A stretch of DNA of 24,746 bases from Clostridiales bacterium UBA7285 (GTDB lineage: Bacteria; Bacillota; Clostridia; Peptostreptococcales; Anaerovoracaceae): assembly GCA_002472145.1 (NCBI GenBank), contig DKRJ01000012.1, positions 169,106-193,851 of the forward strand, written 5' to 3'. The notes below the pieces were generated by a model, which saw only the letters and a program-made list of their open reading frames with translations, ran no database searches and was not told the origin of the DNA. Below, one piece after another: positions 15,208 through 23,000 of the stretch. A program made the position numbers and the translations under genes. Every line of letters begins with the position of its first letter. Positions within the stretch are counted from its first letter, which is position 1.

Positions 15208-15408
15208 TCAGTCGAGGTTGTATTTATCCTTGAATTTCTGGATACGTCCGCCGCGGCTGACGAATTTCTGCTGACCTGTAAAGAACGGATGGCACGCTGA
15301 GCAGACGTCAAGCTTCAGTTCCGGCTTGGTAGATCTCGTCATAAACTCATTTCCGCATGCGCAAGTAACTTTACAGTCCATATATTCTGGATGGATTCCT
15401 TCCTTCAT
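15208..15408 (-). CDS. rpmE: 50S ribosomal protein L31 (zinc-binding type)
   Basis: A 66-residue ribosomal protein. It begins MKEGIHPEYMDCKVTCACGN and has DVCSACHPFFTGQQKFV in the middle. The cysteines in CACGN and CSACH are the zinc ligands of the C+ form of L31, and the length is normal. AAAGAGGTG precedes the ATG. In many Firmicutes rpmE directly follows rho. Here it is separated from rho by yqhQ, prmC and an AlbA_2 gene, and it has its own promoter and terminator. Confidence 0.95.
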   Translation of the reverse strand: MKEGIHPEYMDCKVTCACGNEFMTRSTKPELKLDVCSACHPFFTGQQKFVSRGGRIQKFKDKYNLD

Positions 15409-15484
15409 GCTTACACCTCTTTCCTGCTCGGGTCATCCGTATGTGCTCGGGTTTTCCGGCTTATATTTGCAATCAAGCCTTATA

Positions 15485-15513
15485 ACTATAGCACGGAAGC
15501 GCTCCGGATGCAA
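15485..15513 (-). promoter_or_regulatory. Promoter of rpmE
   Basis: On the minus strand TTGCAT (15508-15513) and TATAGT (15485-15490) are 17 bases apart, about 75 bases before the rpmE start. The bases from 15514 to the left repeat array show no gene. I saw no Zur-type dyad. Confidence 0.5.
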
Positions 15514-15647
15514 CTGAATTTTTTGACCCGGCCGTCTTTCCATTCGAGCCGTTTATCGTATATTTTCCTAAACATATCGGTCCTTCCTGTTTCGTGCCAT
15601 CGGAACGCGCATTTTTAAACATTTTCCTCGAGTGTTCTACATTTTTT

Positions 15648-15728
15648 GGTACGATCTTCCGGCCGGACCTCACACTTTTCGGCACGATCTTTCGGCCAGG
15701 CCTCACACTTTTTGGCACGATCTTTACC
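15648..15728. repeat. Left repeat array next to the AlbA_2 gene (33-bp period)
   Basis: Units begin GGYACGATCTT at 15648, 15681 and 15714. The first two are full 33-base units and the third is cut off over the AlbA_2 stop codon. On the minus strand each has the core TCGTGCCRAAAARTGT, with one substitution in the outermost copy. The same core occurs in the array on the other side of the gene at 17058-17157, in the opposite orientation. In both arrays the core reads away from the gene. Shorter degenerate pieces continue to about 15600. Confidence 0.8.
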
Positions 15729-16974
15729 TGTGATAAACCGTTCCTCTGCCGGCCCCTTCCTTTTTCACGGCTTTCTTTTCCGTCAGAGAATTCAGCACCC
15801 GGATCGTTTTGCTCTTGGAAAATCCCGTTGCCTCTGCGATCTCTTCGCTGGACATTATCCTGTATCCGGCAAGAGTCTCCATGACTTTAGATTCACGGCT
15901 GTCGAGCTGCGGAGAAGCGCCTATCACCGGCAGCACGACCTTTACGAAGTCGTCTGTGATCTCGAACTTCGGCTCGGTTCCCGTCCCAGCGTAGGAGTCG
16001 ATCATGCGCCTTACTCCGGTGCCGAATAATTCCACGTAGCCCAGCCTGAAGAACACGTTCGCCAGGACAGGGTTCCTCAGTGACGACGCATACCCGGAGA
16101 AATATTTTTCGCGTGTCATATCGCGCGGGAGCCCGCCCGAAGCGGCGACTTCGATCCTGTCGGGGAACATCGCCACATTCACGGCCGCGTAAACGTCCCA
16201 GGTCCTGTGGATCAGGGCGTTTGCGACCGCCTCTCGGAAAGCCTCCTCCGGAACGTCGAACTTGTATCTGCGTTCGATGCCGATGACGACCTCGCTCCTG
16301 TAATTGCGTTCAAATTCCTCGACTGCCGCGTCAAACTGGGTGAGCGCGCTGACATGCTCGACGCGCCTGCGCCCGCGAATCTCATAAGTGCTGTCTCCGA
16401 ACCTTGCGACGTCGATGCCCGGGAAATCGTTCTCGTCCGCTAAGATCGCCGCCGCGTTGTTATACCCGCGCTCGTCCGAATACAGGTTAAGCGTCTTAAG
16501 CGTGTCGCGGGTAAGTTTCGAGATGCCGGTCTTTCTGACGAGCTTATTCTCCAGCGCGCCGAAAGTGAGTTCCTTCCTGCCGCAGGGCAGCATGTCGAAA
16601 GTGAGTCCCGAGCCTTCTATGGCGAGCCGTTTCAGTTCGAAACTGTCGGCCGGTGCGGTCGACGTACCGCTCCTCACATACGCTCTGCCCTGATAGAGGT
16701 ACGGCTTACCCGACCCTTCCCGCACGGTCAGCGTTACGACCTTAGTGCGGTTGTTCACACTCAGGCTGAAATCGGGCCTCGGAGAGATCGAATCATTTAT
16801 CTTATTCTCCACGCGCAGGCAGAATTTATCCGGATCGCTGACTCCGAGGGCTTCCCCGTCATCCGTCACCCCGAACAAAACCTCACCTCCGCCGCGGTTC
16901 GCGTATGCGCTCACGGTCTTTAGGAACGTATCCGTCAGGCCGCGCTTGAATTCAAGGTTTTTACTCTCTTTCAT
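15724..16974 (-). CDS. AlbA_2-domain ATP-binding putative transcriptional regulator
   Basis: A 416-residue protein of the 'putative DNA-binding / Schlafen AlbA_2' family. The AlbA_2 domain covers about 3-125 (ESKNLEFKRG, then AYANRGGGEVLFGVTDDG). A HATPase_c_4 module lies at about 250-345 with an N-box-like EEAFREAVANALIHR, SGGLPR and ELFGTGVRRMI. A winged helix is at 365-416 (MSSEEIAEATGFSKSKTIRVLNSL). Such proteins are thought to be regulators; their targets and any ATPase role are largely unknown. I chose the ATG at 16974 for its GGAGGAG and because AlbA_2 begins there. The gene sits between prmC and rpmE, has its own promoter, and is bracketed by inverted repeat arrays, so it may be a recently acquired self-regulating cassette. 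Its function is not established. Confidence 0.82.
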   Translation of the reverse strand: MKESKNLEFKRGLTDTFLKTVSAYANRGGGEVLFGVTDDGEALGVSDPDKFCLRVENKINDSISPRPDFSLSVNNRTKVVTLTVREGSGKPYLYQGRAYVRSGTSTAPADSFELKRLAIEGSGLTFDMLPCGRKELTFGALENKLVRKTGISKLTRDTLKTLNLYSDERGYNNAAAILADENDFPGIDVARFGDSTYEIRGRRRVEHVSALTQFDAAVEEFERNYRSEVVIGIERRYKFDVPEEAFREAVANALIHRTWDVYAAVNVAMFPDRIEVAASGGLPRDMTREKYFSGYASSLRNPVLANVFFRLGYVELFGTGVRRMIDSYAGTGTEPKFEITDDFVKVVLPVIGASPQLDSRESKVMETLAGYRIMSSEEIAEATGFSKSKTIRVLNSLTEKKAVKKEGAGRGTVYHR

Positions 16975-16995
16975 CGTCAGTTCTCCTCCGGATCC

Positions 16996-17025
16996 ATTAT
17001 ATAAAAAAAAGAATCGCAAATGCAA
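16996..17025 (-). promoter_or_regulatory. Promoter of the AlbA_2 gene
   Basis: On the minus strand TTGCAT (17020-17025) and a perfect TATAAT (16996-17001) are 18 bases apart. The start of transcription would fall just before the GGAGGAG ribosome site. The right repeat array begins 33 bases upstream of the -35. Confidence 0.6.
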
Positions 17026-17057
17026 CGTAAAAATTTGCGTTTCATTCACGATCCATT

Positions 17058-17157
17058 TTATCAGGGTTTTCGTGCCGAAAAATGTTCCTATATATCAGCG
17101 TTTTCGTGCCGGAAAATGTTCCTATATATCAGCGTTTTCGTGCCGGAAAAATGTTCC
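17058..17157. repeat. Right repeat array upstream of the AlbA_2 gene (34-bp period)
   Basis: The core TTTTCGTGCCG begins at 17067, 17101 and 17135, a strict 34-base period. Each copy continues GAAAAATGTTCC or GGAAAATGTTCC; copies 2 and 3 begin TATATATCAGCG and copy 1 has a degenerate start. TTTTC and GAAAA form a dyad around the core. The array lies between the prmC stop and the AlbA_2 promoter. It shares TCGTGCCGAAAAATGT with the left array in inverted orientation. Confidence 0.85.
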
Positions 17158-17177
17158 GAAACTATTACGGACGCCCT

Positions 17178-18116
17178 CTATCTCTTCTTTTCGTGCTTCG
17201 GTCTGCGCTTTCCCGGCGGAGCGTACGCCGCGAAAATCACCCGGTCCAGACCGGCCAGATCCTTTCCGGAACGAATGTCCGGGAAGCAGCCCGTCTCTTC
17301 CAGAAGCGCATTCACGCTGTCTTTCTGATCAAAACCGATCTCCAGCGCGAGCACTCCGCCTTTTTTCAGGTGTTTCGGGGCTTCCGCCGCTATGATCCGG
17401 TAAAAGTCGAGCGAGTCCTCTCCCCCGTCCAGGGCGGCGCGCGGTTCGTGCTCCGCCACTTCCGGTTCCAGCGTCGGTATCACGCCGCTTGCGATGTACG
17501 GCGGGTTTGAGATGATCATATCGAATTTCCTGCTCCCGAGCACGCCGACGAAAGGCTCGAACATATCGCCGGTGACGAAATTCACTCGCTTGGAGACGCC
17601 GTTGGATCCGGCGTTTTTCTTTGCTGCCGCGATAGCTTCGGCGCTCACGTCTGAAGCCGTCACTCGCACGTTTTCGAGTTCTTTTGTGAGCGAGACAGCG
17701 ATCGCTCCGCTTCCCGTGCAAAGATCGAGGATCGACGCGCCCGTATCAGGCCGCACGAAAACCCCGCCCCTGAATTTACCCGTTTTCAGGACCGATATAG
17801 CATCCTCCACGAGCGTTTCGGTCTCGCGCCGCGGGACCAGCACTTCGGGGCCGACCGAAAAAGTATATCCCATGAAATCGGCCGTTCCCGTTATGTACTG
17901 AAGCGGTTCGCGAGCCCCGCGCCTGTCGATGAGCTCGAAATACTTTTCACACGTGCGCTCGGAGATGAGGTCGTTGTATTCCATGAAGAGTTTTGACTCC
18001 GGGACTTCCAGGATGTGCGCCAGCAGAAGCCTGCTGTCCCTGTGAGCGTCCGCGACTCCGCCTTCTTTCAGGCGGCTCTCGCCCAGATTCAGAAGTTCGG
18101 TGATTGTAAGGCTCAA
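17178..18116 (-). CDS. prmC: Peptide chain release factor N5-glutamine methyltransferase PrmC
   Basis: A 312-residue SAM-dependent enzyme that methylates the GGQ glutamine of release factors RF1 and RF2. The N-terminal helical domain (about 1-75) precedes the methyltransferase fold: PRRETETLVE, SAM motif I ILDLCTGSGAIAVSL and the catalytic NPPYI followed by EPRAALDGGEDSLDFYR. The C-terminus is longer and more basic than usual (GKRRPKHEKKR). The start codon is TTG with AAGGAG eight bases upstream. The gene is 35 bases after yqhQ in one transcript with rho. prfA, which often follows prmC, is absent; the AlbA_2 cassette lies there instead. Confidence 0.93.
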   Translation of the reverse strand: MSLTITELLNLGESRLKEGGVADAHRDSRLLLAHILEVPESKLFMEYNDLISERTCEKYFELIDRRGAREPLQYITGTADFMGYTFSVGPEVLVPRRETETLVEDAISVLKTGKFRGGVFVRPDTGASILDLCTGSGAIAVSLTKELENVRVTASDVSAEAIAAAKKNAGSNGVSKRVNFVTGDMFEPFVGVLGSRKFDMIISNPPYIASGVIPTLEPEVAEHEPRAALDGGEDSLDFYRIIAAEAPKHLKKGGVLALEIGFDQKDSVNALLEETGCFPDIRSGKDLAGLDRVIFAAYAPPGKRRPKHEKKR

Positions 18117-18151
18117 AAAAATTTCTCCTTGATAATAAATATGCCGCGCCT

Positions 18152-19180
18152 TTATTTTTCCTCTATCACGTGCGGCTCGATCAGGTTCGCGTCTTTATCG
18201 CAGATGCCCTCGATATACGGTGCATCGCCCTTGACGAGTACCGCCTTCAGCGAGGCGATAGCGACTTCGAGCATCTCGTTCGTCGGTTCCGCGGTCGTCA
18301 GTTTCTGCATATACAGTCCGGGGATCGCCAAAACCTTCACCACGGCGTTGTCGGAGCGCCCGGCGAGTTTCAGGATCTCATACGACAGCCCCGCGACGAG
18401 CGGGATCAGGATGAAGCGCGAGAGGATCCGCATCCCGAGGCTCGGCCAGCCGACGAGCGAAAACACGAGCAGGCTTATCACCAGAACGTAGACGATGAAA
18501 CTCGTCCCGCAGCGCGGATGAAGCGTGTAGAACCGCTGCGCGTTATCCGGCGTCAGTTCGAGGCCGTTCTCGAAACAGTGGATCGTCTTATGCTCCGCCC
18601 CGTGATAGCGGAAGAGTGTTTTGATGTCGTCCATGCGCCTGATCAGGGCGATATATGCGATGAAAAGCGCTATCCTGAAGATCCCCTCGATCAGGTTCAG
18701 CAGGAAAGCGCTCTTGATGAATTTTCCGAAAAGATTCACGACGACGGTCGGCATCACGACAAAGATCGCAACGGCGATCACTATCGCGAAGATCACCGAA
18801 AACCAGAGCGCTATGTTCCAGGCGCCCTTTTCGCCGAACTTTCCGACGAGCCATTTCTCGAACATGCCCGGCTCCTCCGGCTCTTCCGACTCGTCTTCCG
18901 CGCCAAAGCCATACGCCTCAGCGACGTCCGCCGAGTAGAGAAGCGTCTTCATGCCGAAGACGAGCGACGTAACAAACGACACGACCCCGCGGATAATGGG
19001 GATCTTCGCCCATCTGCCGAGCTTTTCGACCGGCATCGTTTTTATATGTATGCGGCCGTCCGGGACGCGCACGGCGACGGCCATTCTGTCCGTCCCGCGC
19101 ATCATCACGCCGTCCAGCACCGCCTGTCCGCCTATAGGGGTCGGGCAGGCGTTTTTAAGAAAGATTTTACTAAGATCCAT
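18152..19180 (-). CDS. yqhQ: YqhQ-like DUF1385 membrane protein
   Basis: A 342-residue integral membrane protein of the DUF1385 family. Known members are predicted metal-dependent membrane enzymes of undefined activity. The family opening IGGQAVLDGVMMRG is at about residues 16-29. It also contains RYHGAEHKTIHCFENG with likely metal-binding histidines, and four or five hydrophobic segments. The highly conserved HPRCGTSFI is present. The last 50 residues include AIPGLYMQKLTTAEPTNEMLEVAI. The ATG at 19180 is chosen; an in-frame TTG two codons earlier is possible, and neither has a strong ribosome site. It lies 51 bases after rho and 35 before prmC, the usual Clostridia order. Confidence 0.88.
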   Translation of the reverse strand: MDLSKIFLKNACPTPIGGQAVLDGVMMRGTDRMAVAVRVPDGRIHIKTMPVEKLGRWAKIPIIRGVVSFVTSLVFGMKTLLYSADVAEAYGFGAEDESEEPEEPGMFEKWLVGKFGEKGAWNIALWFSVIFAIVIAVAIFVVMPTVVVNLFGKFIKSAFLLNLIEGIFRIALFIAYIALIRRMDDIKTLFRYHGAEHKTIHCFENGLELTPDNAQRFYTLHPRCGTSFIVYVLVISLLVFSLVGWPSLGMRILSRFILIPLVAGLSYEILKLAGRSDNAVVKVLAIPGLYMQKLTTAEPTNEMLEVAIASLKAVLVKGDAPYIEGICDKDANLIEPHVIEEK

Positions 19181-19231
19181 TTGCAAAGGTAAAAGGCATT
19201 CGCCGCGCGGCGGACCGCGGCGGCTGCAGCG

Positions 19232-20878
19232 TCACTTCATCAGCACCTTCTGTATTATAGCGATGAAGTTTTTGTTATTCGCCGTGTGGGCGAGGTTGTC
19301 GATGATCGTCTCCGTGACCTCCTGAGGCGGCATATTCGCCAGCGCTCTGCGCATAGCCATGATTGCGTTGAGTTCGTCAGGAGAGAGAAGCAGATCTTCG
19401 CGCCGCGTCCCGGATTTGTTGATGTCGATGGCCGGGAAGATGCGCTTTTCGGAGAGTTTGCGGTCGAGGTGGAGTTCCATGTTGCCGGTGCCCTTGAATT
19501 CCTCGTAGATAACGTCGTCCATGCGGGAGCCGGTCTCGACGAGCGCCGTCGCCAGGATCGTTATGCTGCCGCCCTCCTCGAGGTTTCTGGCAGCGCCGAA
19601 GAATTTCTTAGGCTTGTAGAGGGCGTTAGGGTCTAGTCCGCCGGAAAGCGTCCTGCCCGAAGGCGGTTCCACGAGGTTATATGCGCGCGCGAGCCTCGTG
19701 ATGGAGTCGAGGAGCACCACGACGTCCTTTTTATGCTCGGCGAGTCTCTGAGCCCTTCCGAGGACCATCTCCGCTACCTTTACGTGGTGCTGCGGTCTCT
19801 CGTCGAATGTGGAGTATATGACCTCGCCGCCCCCGACGAGCGATCTCTGCATGTCTGTGACTTCCTCAGGACGTTCGTCGACGAGGAATACTATGAGCTC
19901 GCATTCCGGGTGATTTATCTCGATCGCGTTAGCGATTTTTTTCAGAAGCGTCGTTTTGCCGGCCTTCGGAGGCGCGACGATCATGCCCCTCTGGCCTTTG
20001 CCTATAGGGGCGATCAGGTCTATCAGCCTCGTGGAAAGTTCGCGCGGCGTAGTCTCCAGTTCGAGGCGCTCGTCAGGGAATATCGGGGTGAGGTCCTCGA
20101 AGTTGCGCCTGTGCATGGCGACTCCCGGCGGGTCTCCGTTTACCGTCGTGACGTACAGGAGCGCGCCGAAGCGCTCTCCCTCATTCGGCAGTCTGGAAAT
20201 GCCTTCGATCTTATCGCCCGTCTTCAGGTTGAAACGCCTGATCTGGGTCGGCGAAACGTATATGTCCTTATCGCTGGTGAGGAAATTATTGAATCTGAGG
20301 AAGCCGAAGCCTTCGTCCGAGACGTCGAGGATGCCTGTGACCTCCGGACGCGGTCTGGCGTCGCGGATCTCCTTTGCCGTCATCTTACGGGCAGCCGGCG
20401 TTTCCTCCTGCTCCTGGGCCTGAGGCTCCGCATCGGTGCTGTCCGCTTCGGACGCCGCTTTAGAGGTTTTTGCTCTCACAGCCGCCGCTTTCGCATCCGC
20501 CGCATCGCCTGAAGCGGGCTCGGCGATTTTTGTTTCTGCCTCCGCGGGCTCCTCCGTCTGCGCTTCCGTCTGCGCTTTTTCCGCGGTCTTGCGAGGTCTG
20601 CCTCTGCGCTTCTTAGGCGGTTCCTCCTGAATACCAGCGGCCTGATCCGCTTCGCTGCCCTGTTCCTTCGCGGTCTTCTGTTCCTGCGCGTCAGCGGCAG
20701 CTTCTTCGGCGGCCGGATTTTTACGCGGTCTGCCTCTGCGCTTCTTTACAGGCTCCGCGCCGCTCTCCTCCGTCTTTGCCTGTTCGGGAGTTTCCGCAGC
20801 ATCAGCCTTTTTTTCGGAGACGGCAGTTTCCTTCTTTTCGGAGACAGCCTCTTCTGTCGCTTTCTTTCTCGTCGCCAT
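19232..20878 (-). CDS. rho: Transcription termination factor Rho with AT-hook-bearing N-terminal extension
   Basis: A hexameric RNA-dependent ATPase of 548 residues that ends transcription. The conserved body starts near residue 175: an OB/cold-shock RNA-binding domain (about 178-250, with EGFGFLRF), Walker A APPKAGKTT at 302-310 (Lys308), Walker B VVVLLDSITRLARAYN, the Q/R loops and EEFKGTGNMELHLDRKLSEKRIFPAIDINKSGTRR further on. The first 165 residues are low-complexity Ala/Glu/Lys and contain two identical AT-hook motifs KKRRGRPRK at 45-53 and 89-97. The usual helical Rho_N domain is not recognisable. Rho without extensions is about 420 residues. An AGGT lies nine bases before the ATG. It is the first gene of the rho-yqhQ-prmC transcript. 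Confidence 0.95.
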   Translation of the reverse strand: MATRKKATEEAVSEKKETAVSEKKADAAETPEQAKTEESGAEPVKKRRGRPRKNPAAEEAAADAQEQKTAKEQGSEADQAAGIQEEPPKKRRGRPRKTAEKAQTEAQTEEPAEAETKIAEPASGDAADAKAAAVRAKTSKAASEADSTDAEPQAQEQEETPAARKMTAKEIRDARPRPEVTGILDVSDEGFGFLRFNNFLTSDKDIYVSPTQIRRFNLKTGDKIEGISRLPNEGERFGALLYVTTVNGDPPGVAMHRRNFEDLTPIFPDERLELETTPRELSTRLIDLIAPIGKGQRGMIVAPPKAGKTTLLKKIANAIEINHPECELIVFLVDERPEEVTDMQRSLVGGGEVIYSTFDERPQHHVKVAEMVLGRAQRLAEHKKDVVVLLDSITRLARAYNLVEPPSGRTLSGGLDPNALYKPKKFFGAARNLEEGGSITILATALVETGSRMDDVIYEEFKGTGNMELHLDRKLSEKRIFPAIDINKSGTRREDLLLSPDELNAIMAMRRALANMPPQEVTETIIDNLAHTANNKNFIAIIQKVLMK

Positions 20879-21150
20879 CAGCGATACCTGCTTTCCGGGG
20901 ATTTTTTCCCCCCCTACCGGTGTTCACCGCGTACGCCAAACAAAAAACCTTACAAAAAGCCTCGAACGCGGAAACATCGATGCCGTGATTGATTGTAATT
21001 GTATGATCTGGGAATATTGGACGTCATCAAAGATGAGAGCCGGACCGGTGCGCGGAACCATGCGGATCCACGTGCTTCCATGGCCAAAACCATTTTATCG
21101 CAAACGAACCGATTCGTAAACAAAAAATTGAAAGGGAAAATTCGCGCCTC
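20879..21150. other. rho leader and upstream region without genes
   Basis: No convincing gene lies here. The part next to rho (about 20890-20935, minus strand) has a run of G followed by A and then CCCC, which could pair locally. A TACAAT around 21000 could be a -10 but has no well-spaced -35. The leader may be long, as is common for autoregulated rho genes. Confidence 0.45.
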
Positions 21151-21186
21151 AAAAAGGACCGCCGCTCAAAGAAGTGCGGCGGCGGT
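21151..21186 (-). terminator. Intrinsic terminator of asnS
   Basis: On the minus strand ACCGCCGC pairs with GCGGCGGT, followed by CCTTTTT. A second hairpin, CGCCTAA/TTAGGCG (21209-21234), overlaps the asnS stop codon. Confidence 0.75.
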
Positions 21187-21209
21187 GTACGTTTTCCGTT
21201 TTTGTTCGC

Positions 21210-22601
21210 CTAAAAATCAGCGTTCTTAGGCGTTCTCGGGAACGGCAGCACGTCTCTGATGTTGCCGATGCCGGTGAGGTACATTATCATGCGCTCGAAG
21301 CCGAGGCCGTAGCCCGCGTGCTTCACGCCTCCGTACCTCCTGAGGTTGAGATACCAGTCGTACGGAGTTTCGTCCATCCCGAGTTCCTTCATGCGTTCCT
21401 TCAGGACGTCCAGGCGTTCCTCTCTCTGGCTGCCGCCGACGATCTCGCCGATGCCGGGGACGAGCAGGTCCGCCGCCGCAACTGTTTTGCCGTCGTCGTT
21501 CAGGCGCATGTAGAATGCTTTGATCTCCTTAGGATAGTCGGTCACGAAAAGCGGCTTCTTAAAGACTTCCTCGGTCAGGTAGCGCTCATGCTCTGTCTGG
21601 AGGTCGCATCCCCATTCTACCGGGTACTGGAATTTCCGGCCGGATCTCTTCAGGATGTCGATAGCGTCCGTGTACGTCACGCGCCCGAAATCGGAACCTG
21701 CCACGTGCCTGAGGCGCTCTATCAGGCCTTTGTCGATGAATTTTCCGAAGAATTCCATCTCCTCCGGCGCGTACTCAAATACATAGTTGATGATGTATTT
21801 TACCATGTCCTCCGAGAGCTGCATCTCGTCCTCGAGGTCGGCAAAGGCGACCTCCGGCTCTATCATCCAGAACTCGTTTGCGTGGCGTGTCGTGTTTGAG
21901 TTTTCCGCGCGGAACGTAGGCCCGAACGTGTAGATGTTTCTGAAGGCCAGAGCAAACGCCTCGCCCTCCAGTTGTCCGCTGACCGTCAGGTTGGTACGCG
22001 TGCCGAAAAAGTCCTGGGAGTAATCGACTTTACCGTCCTCTGTCTCAGGTACGTTTTCGAGGTCGAGCGTCGTGACCTGGAACATCTCGCCCGCGCCTTC
22101 CGCGTCGCTTCCGGTGATTATCGGTGTGTGGACGTATACGAAATCCCTGTCCTGAAAGAATTTATGGATAGCGTACGCCGTCAGCGATCTGACGCGGAAC
22201 GCAGCCGAGAACGTGTTCGTCCTCGGGCGCAGATACGATATCTCTCTCAGGAATTCCATCGAGTGGCGCTTGTTCTGGAGCGGATAGTCGGGATCGGAGT
22301 CGGCCAGCAGAGCGACCTCCGCGGCGTGGATCTCAAACGGCTGCTTCGCTTCAGGCGTCAAGACGAGCGTGCCTTTTACTTCGCACGCGGAGTAGATCCT
22401 GAATCTGGCTATGTCCGCGAAGTTCGGCAGATCAGCCTCGTAGACGATCTGAACGGGTTTGAAGAAAGTTCCGTCATTGAGCTCGATGAACCCGAATTTA
22501 TTGGAATTGCGGTTCTGCCTCACCCATCCGCAGGCCGTCACTTCTTTACCGGCGTATGCGTCAGCGTTTCTGTAAAGTTCTCTGAGTTCAATGTCCTTCA
22601 T
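21210..22601 (-). CDS. asnS: Asparaginyl-tRNA synthetase
   Basis: A 463-residue class IIb aminoacyl-tRNA synthetase. The N-terminal OB-fold anticodon-binding domain (about 15-105; CGWVRQNRNSNKFGFIELNDG) is followed by the catalytic domain. That domain holds motif 1 around SLTAYAIHKFFQDRDFVYVHTPIITGSDAEGAG, motif 2 FRAEnSNTTRHANEFWMIEPE and motif 3 GLGFERMIMYLTG near the C-terminus. RHANEFWMIEPEVAF distinguishes AsnRS from AspRS. I use the ATG at 22601 because AAAGGTGAT sits six bases before it; a GTG three codons upstream is within that ribosome site. It follows the zinc-ribbon gene by 66 bases. I saw no T-box leader. Confidence 0.95.
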   Translation of the reverse strand: MKDIELRELYRNADAYAGKEVTACGWVRQNRNSNKFGFIELNDGTFFKPVQIVYEADLPNFADIARFRIYSACEVKGTLVLTPEAKQPFEIHAAEVALLADSDPDYPLQNKRHSMEFLREISYLRPRTNTFSAAFRVRSLTAYAIHKFFQDRDFVYVHTPIITGSDAEGAGEMFQVTTLDLENVPETEDGKVDYSQDFFGTRTNLTVSGQLEGEAFALAFRNIYTFGPTFRAENSNTTRHANEFWMIEPEVAFADLEDEMQLSEDMVKYIINYVFEYAPEEMEFFGKFIDKGLIERLRHVAGSDFGRVTYTDAIDILKRSGRKFQYPVEWGCDLQTEHERYLTEEVFKKPLFVTDYPKEIKAFYMRLNDDGKTVAAADLLVPGIGEIVGGSQREERLDVLKERMKELGMDETPYDWYLNLRRYGGVKHAGYGLGFERMIMYLTGIGNIRDVLPFPRTPKNADF

Positions 22602-22667
22602 TTTAATCACCTTTAATAATCAGTTTTTGTAATTTGCTTCCGGGCCGCGTCCGCTCACGGCGGGCGG

Positions 22668-22856
22668 CTATTCTACCTCTTCGTATTCCAGGTCTTCCGG
22701 GATTCGGGCTCCGTCTGTCTCGTATTTGCCCATCTCTCCGCAGACCGGGCATTTGCCGAAGTCGCCGCCGAATACGTTCATCATATCCAGTGCGTACTTG
22801 AATTTTTTGCCGCATTTAGGGCAGTGGTAGTACATGAATGCTGGTCCCCAGATCAT
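22668..22856 (-). CDS. Small zinc-ribbon protein of unknown function
   Basis: A 62-residue protein with two CxxC knuckles, CPKCG (12-16) and CPVCG (36-40), about 20 residues apart, so it probably binds one zinc ion. An acidic tail (EDLEYEEVE) follows. There is no signal peptide or membrane segment. The start at 22856 is supported by AAGGAG seven bases before the ATG; a second ATG seven codons in is less well placed. It is 66 bases upstream of asnS on the same strand and may be cotranscribed. I do not recognise a characterised family. A role in translation or RNA handling is only suggested by location. Confidence 0.75.
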   Translation of the reverse strand: MIWGPAFMYYHCPKCGKKFKYALDMMNVFGGDFGKCPVCGEMGKYETDGARIPEDLEYEEVE

Positions 22857-22945
22857 TTTTCCGCTCCTTCATCCGTCTGCGCCGACATCTGCCGGCGTGA
22901 TCTCAATACTCAGTGCCGAAGCACTCTGAATGTTCGGTAAACGCG

Positions 22946-22986
22946 CGGCTCCGGCGCGCCGCCTGAGTGGCGCTCATCCGGAGCCG
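22946..22986. terminator. Large GC-rich hairpin between pta and the zinc-ribbon gene
   Basis: CGGCTCCGG and CCGGAGCCG form a perfect 9-bp stem, with an inner CGCC/GGCG stem. A second hairpin, AGTGC-TTCG-GCACT on the minus strand, lies at 22912-22925. Neither is followed by a strong T run (only TTT for the first), so they may be Rho-dependent or stabilising structures at the end of the pta transcript. Confidence 0.45.
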
Positions 22987-23000
22987 TTGGATTCTCAGTC

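Noticed and set aside
15473..15718. Minus-strand frame with PKSVRPGRKIV repeats downstream of the AlbA_2 gene
   Set aside because: It is produced by the 33-bp DNA repeats, contains no domain and has no ribosome site.
15648..17157. CRISPR array
   Set aside because: Only three adjoining units occur on each side, with no unique spacers between identical repeats and no cas genes.
17020..17328. Plus-strand frames through the right array (repeated VPENVPIYQRF)
   Set aside because: The frames change between copies and run into prmC antisense. The periodic peptide comes from the DNA repeat.
22602..22667. T-box or other leader riboswitch for asnS
   Set aside because: The gap after the zinc-ribbon gene is only 66 bases, and no T-box sequence or specifier stem is seen.
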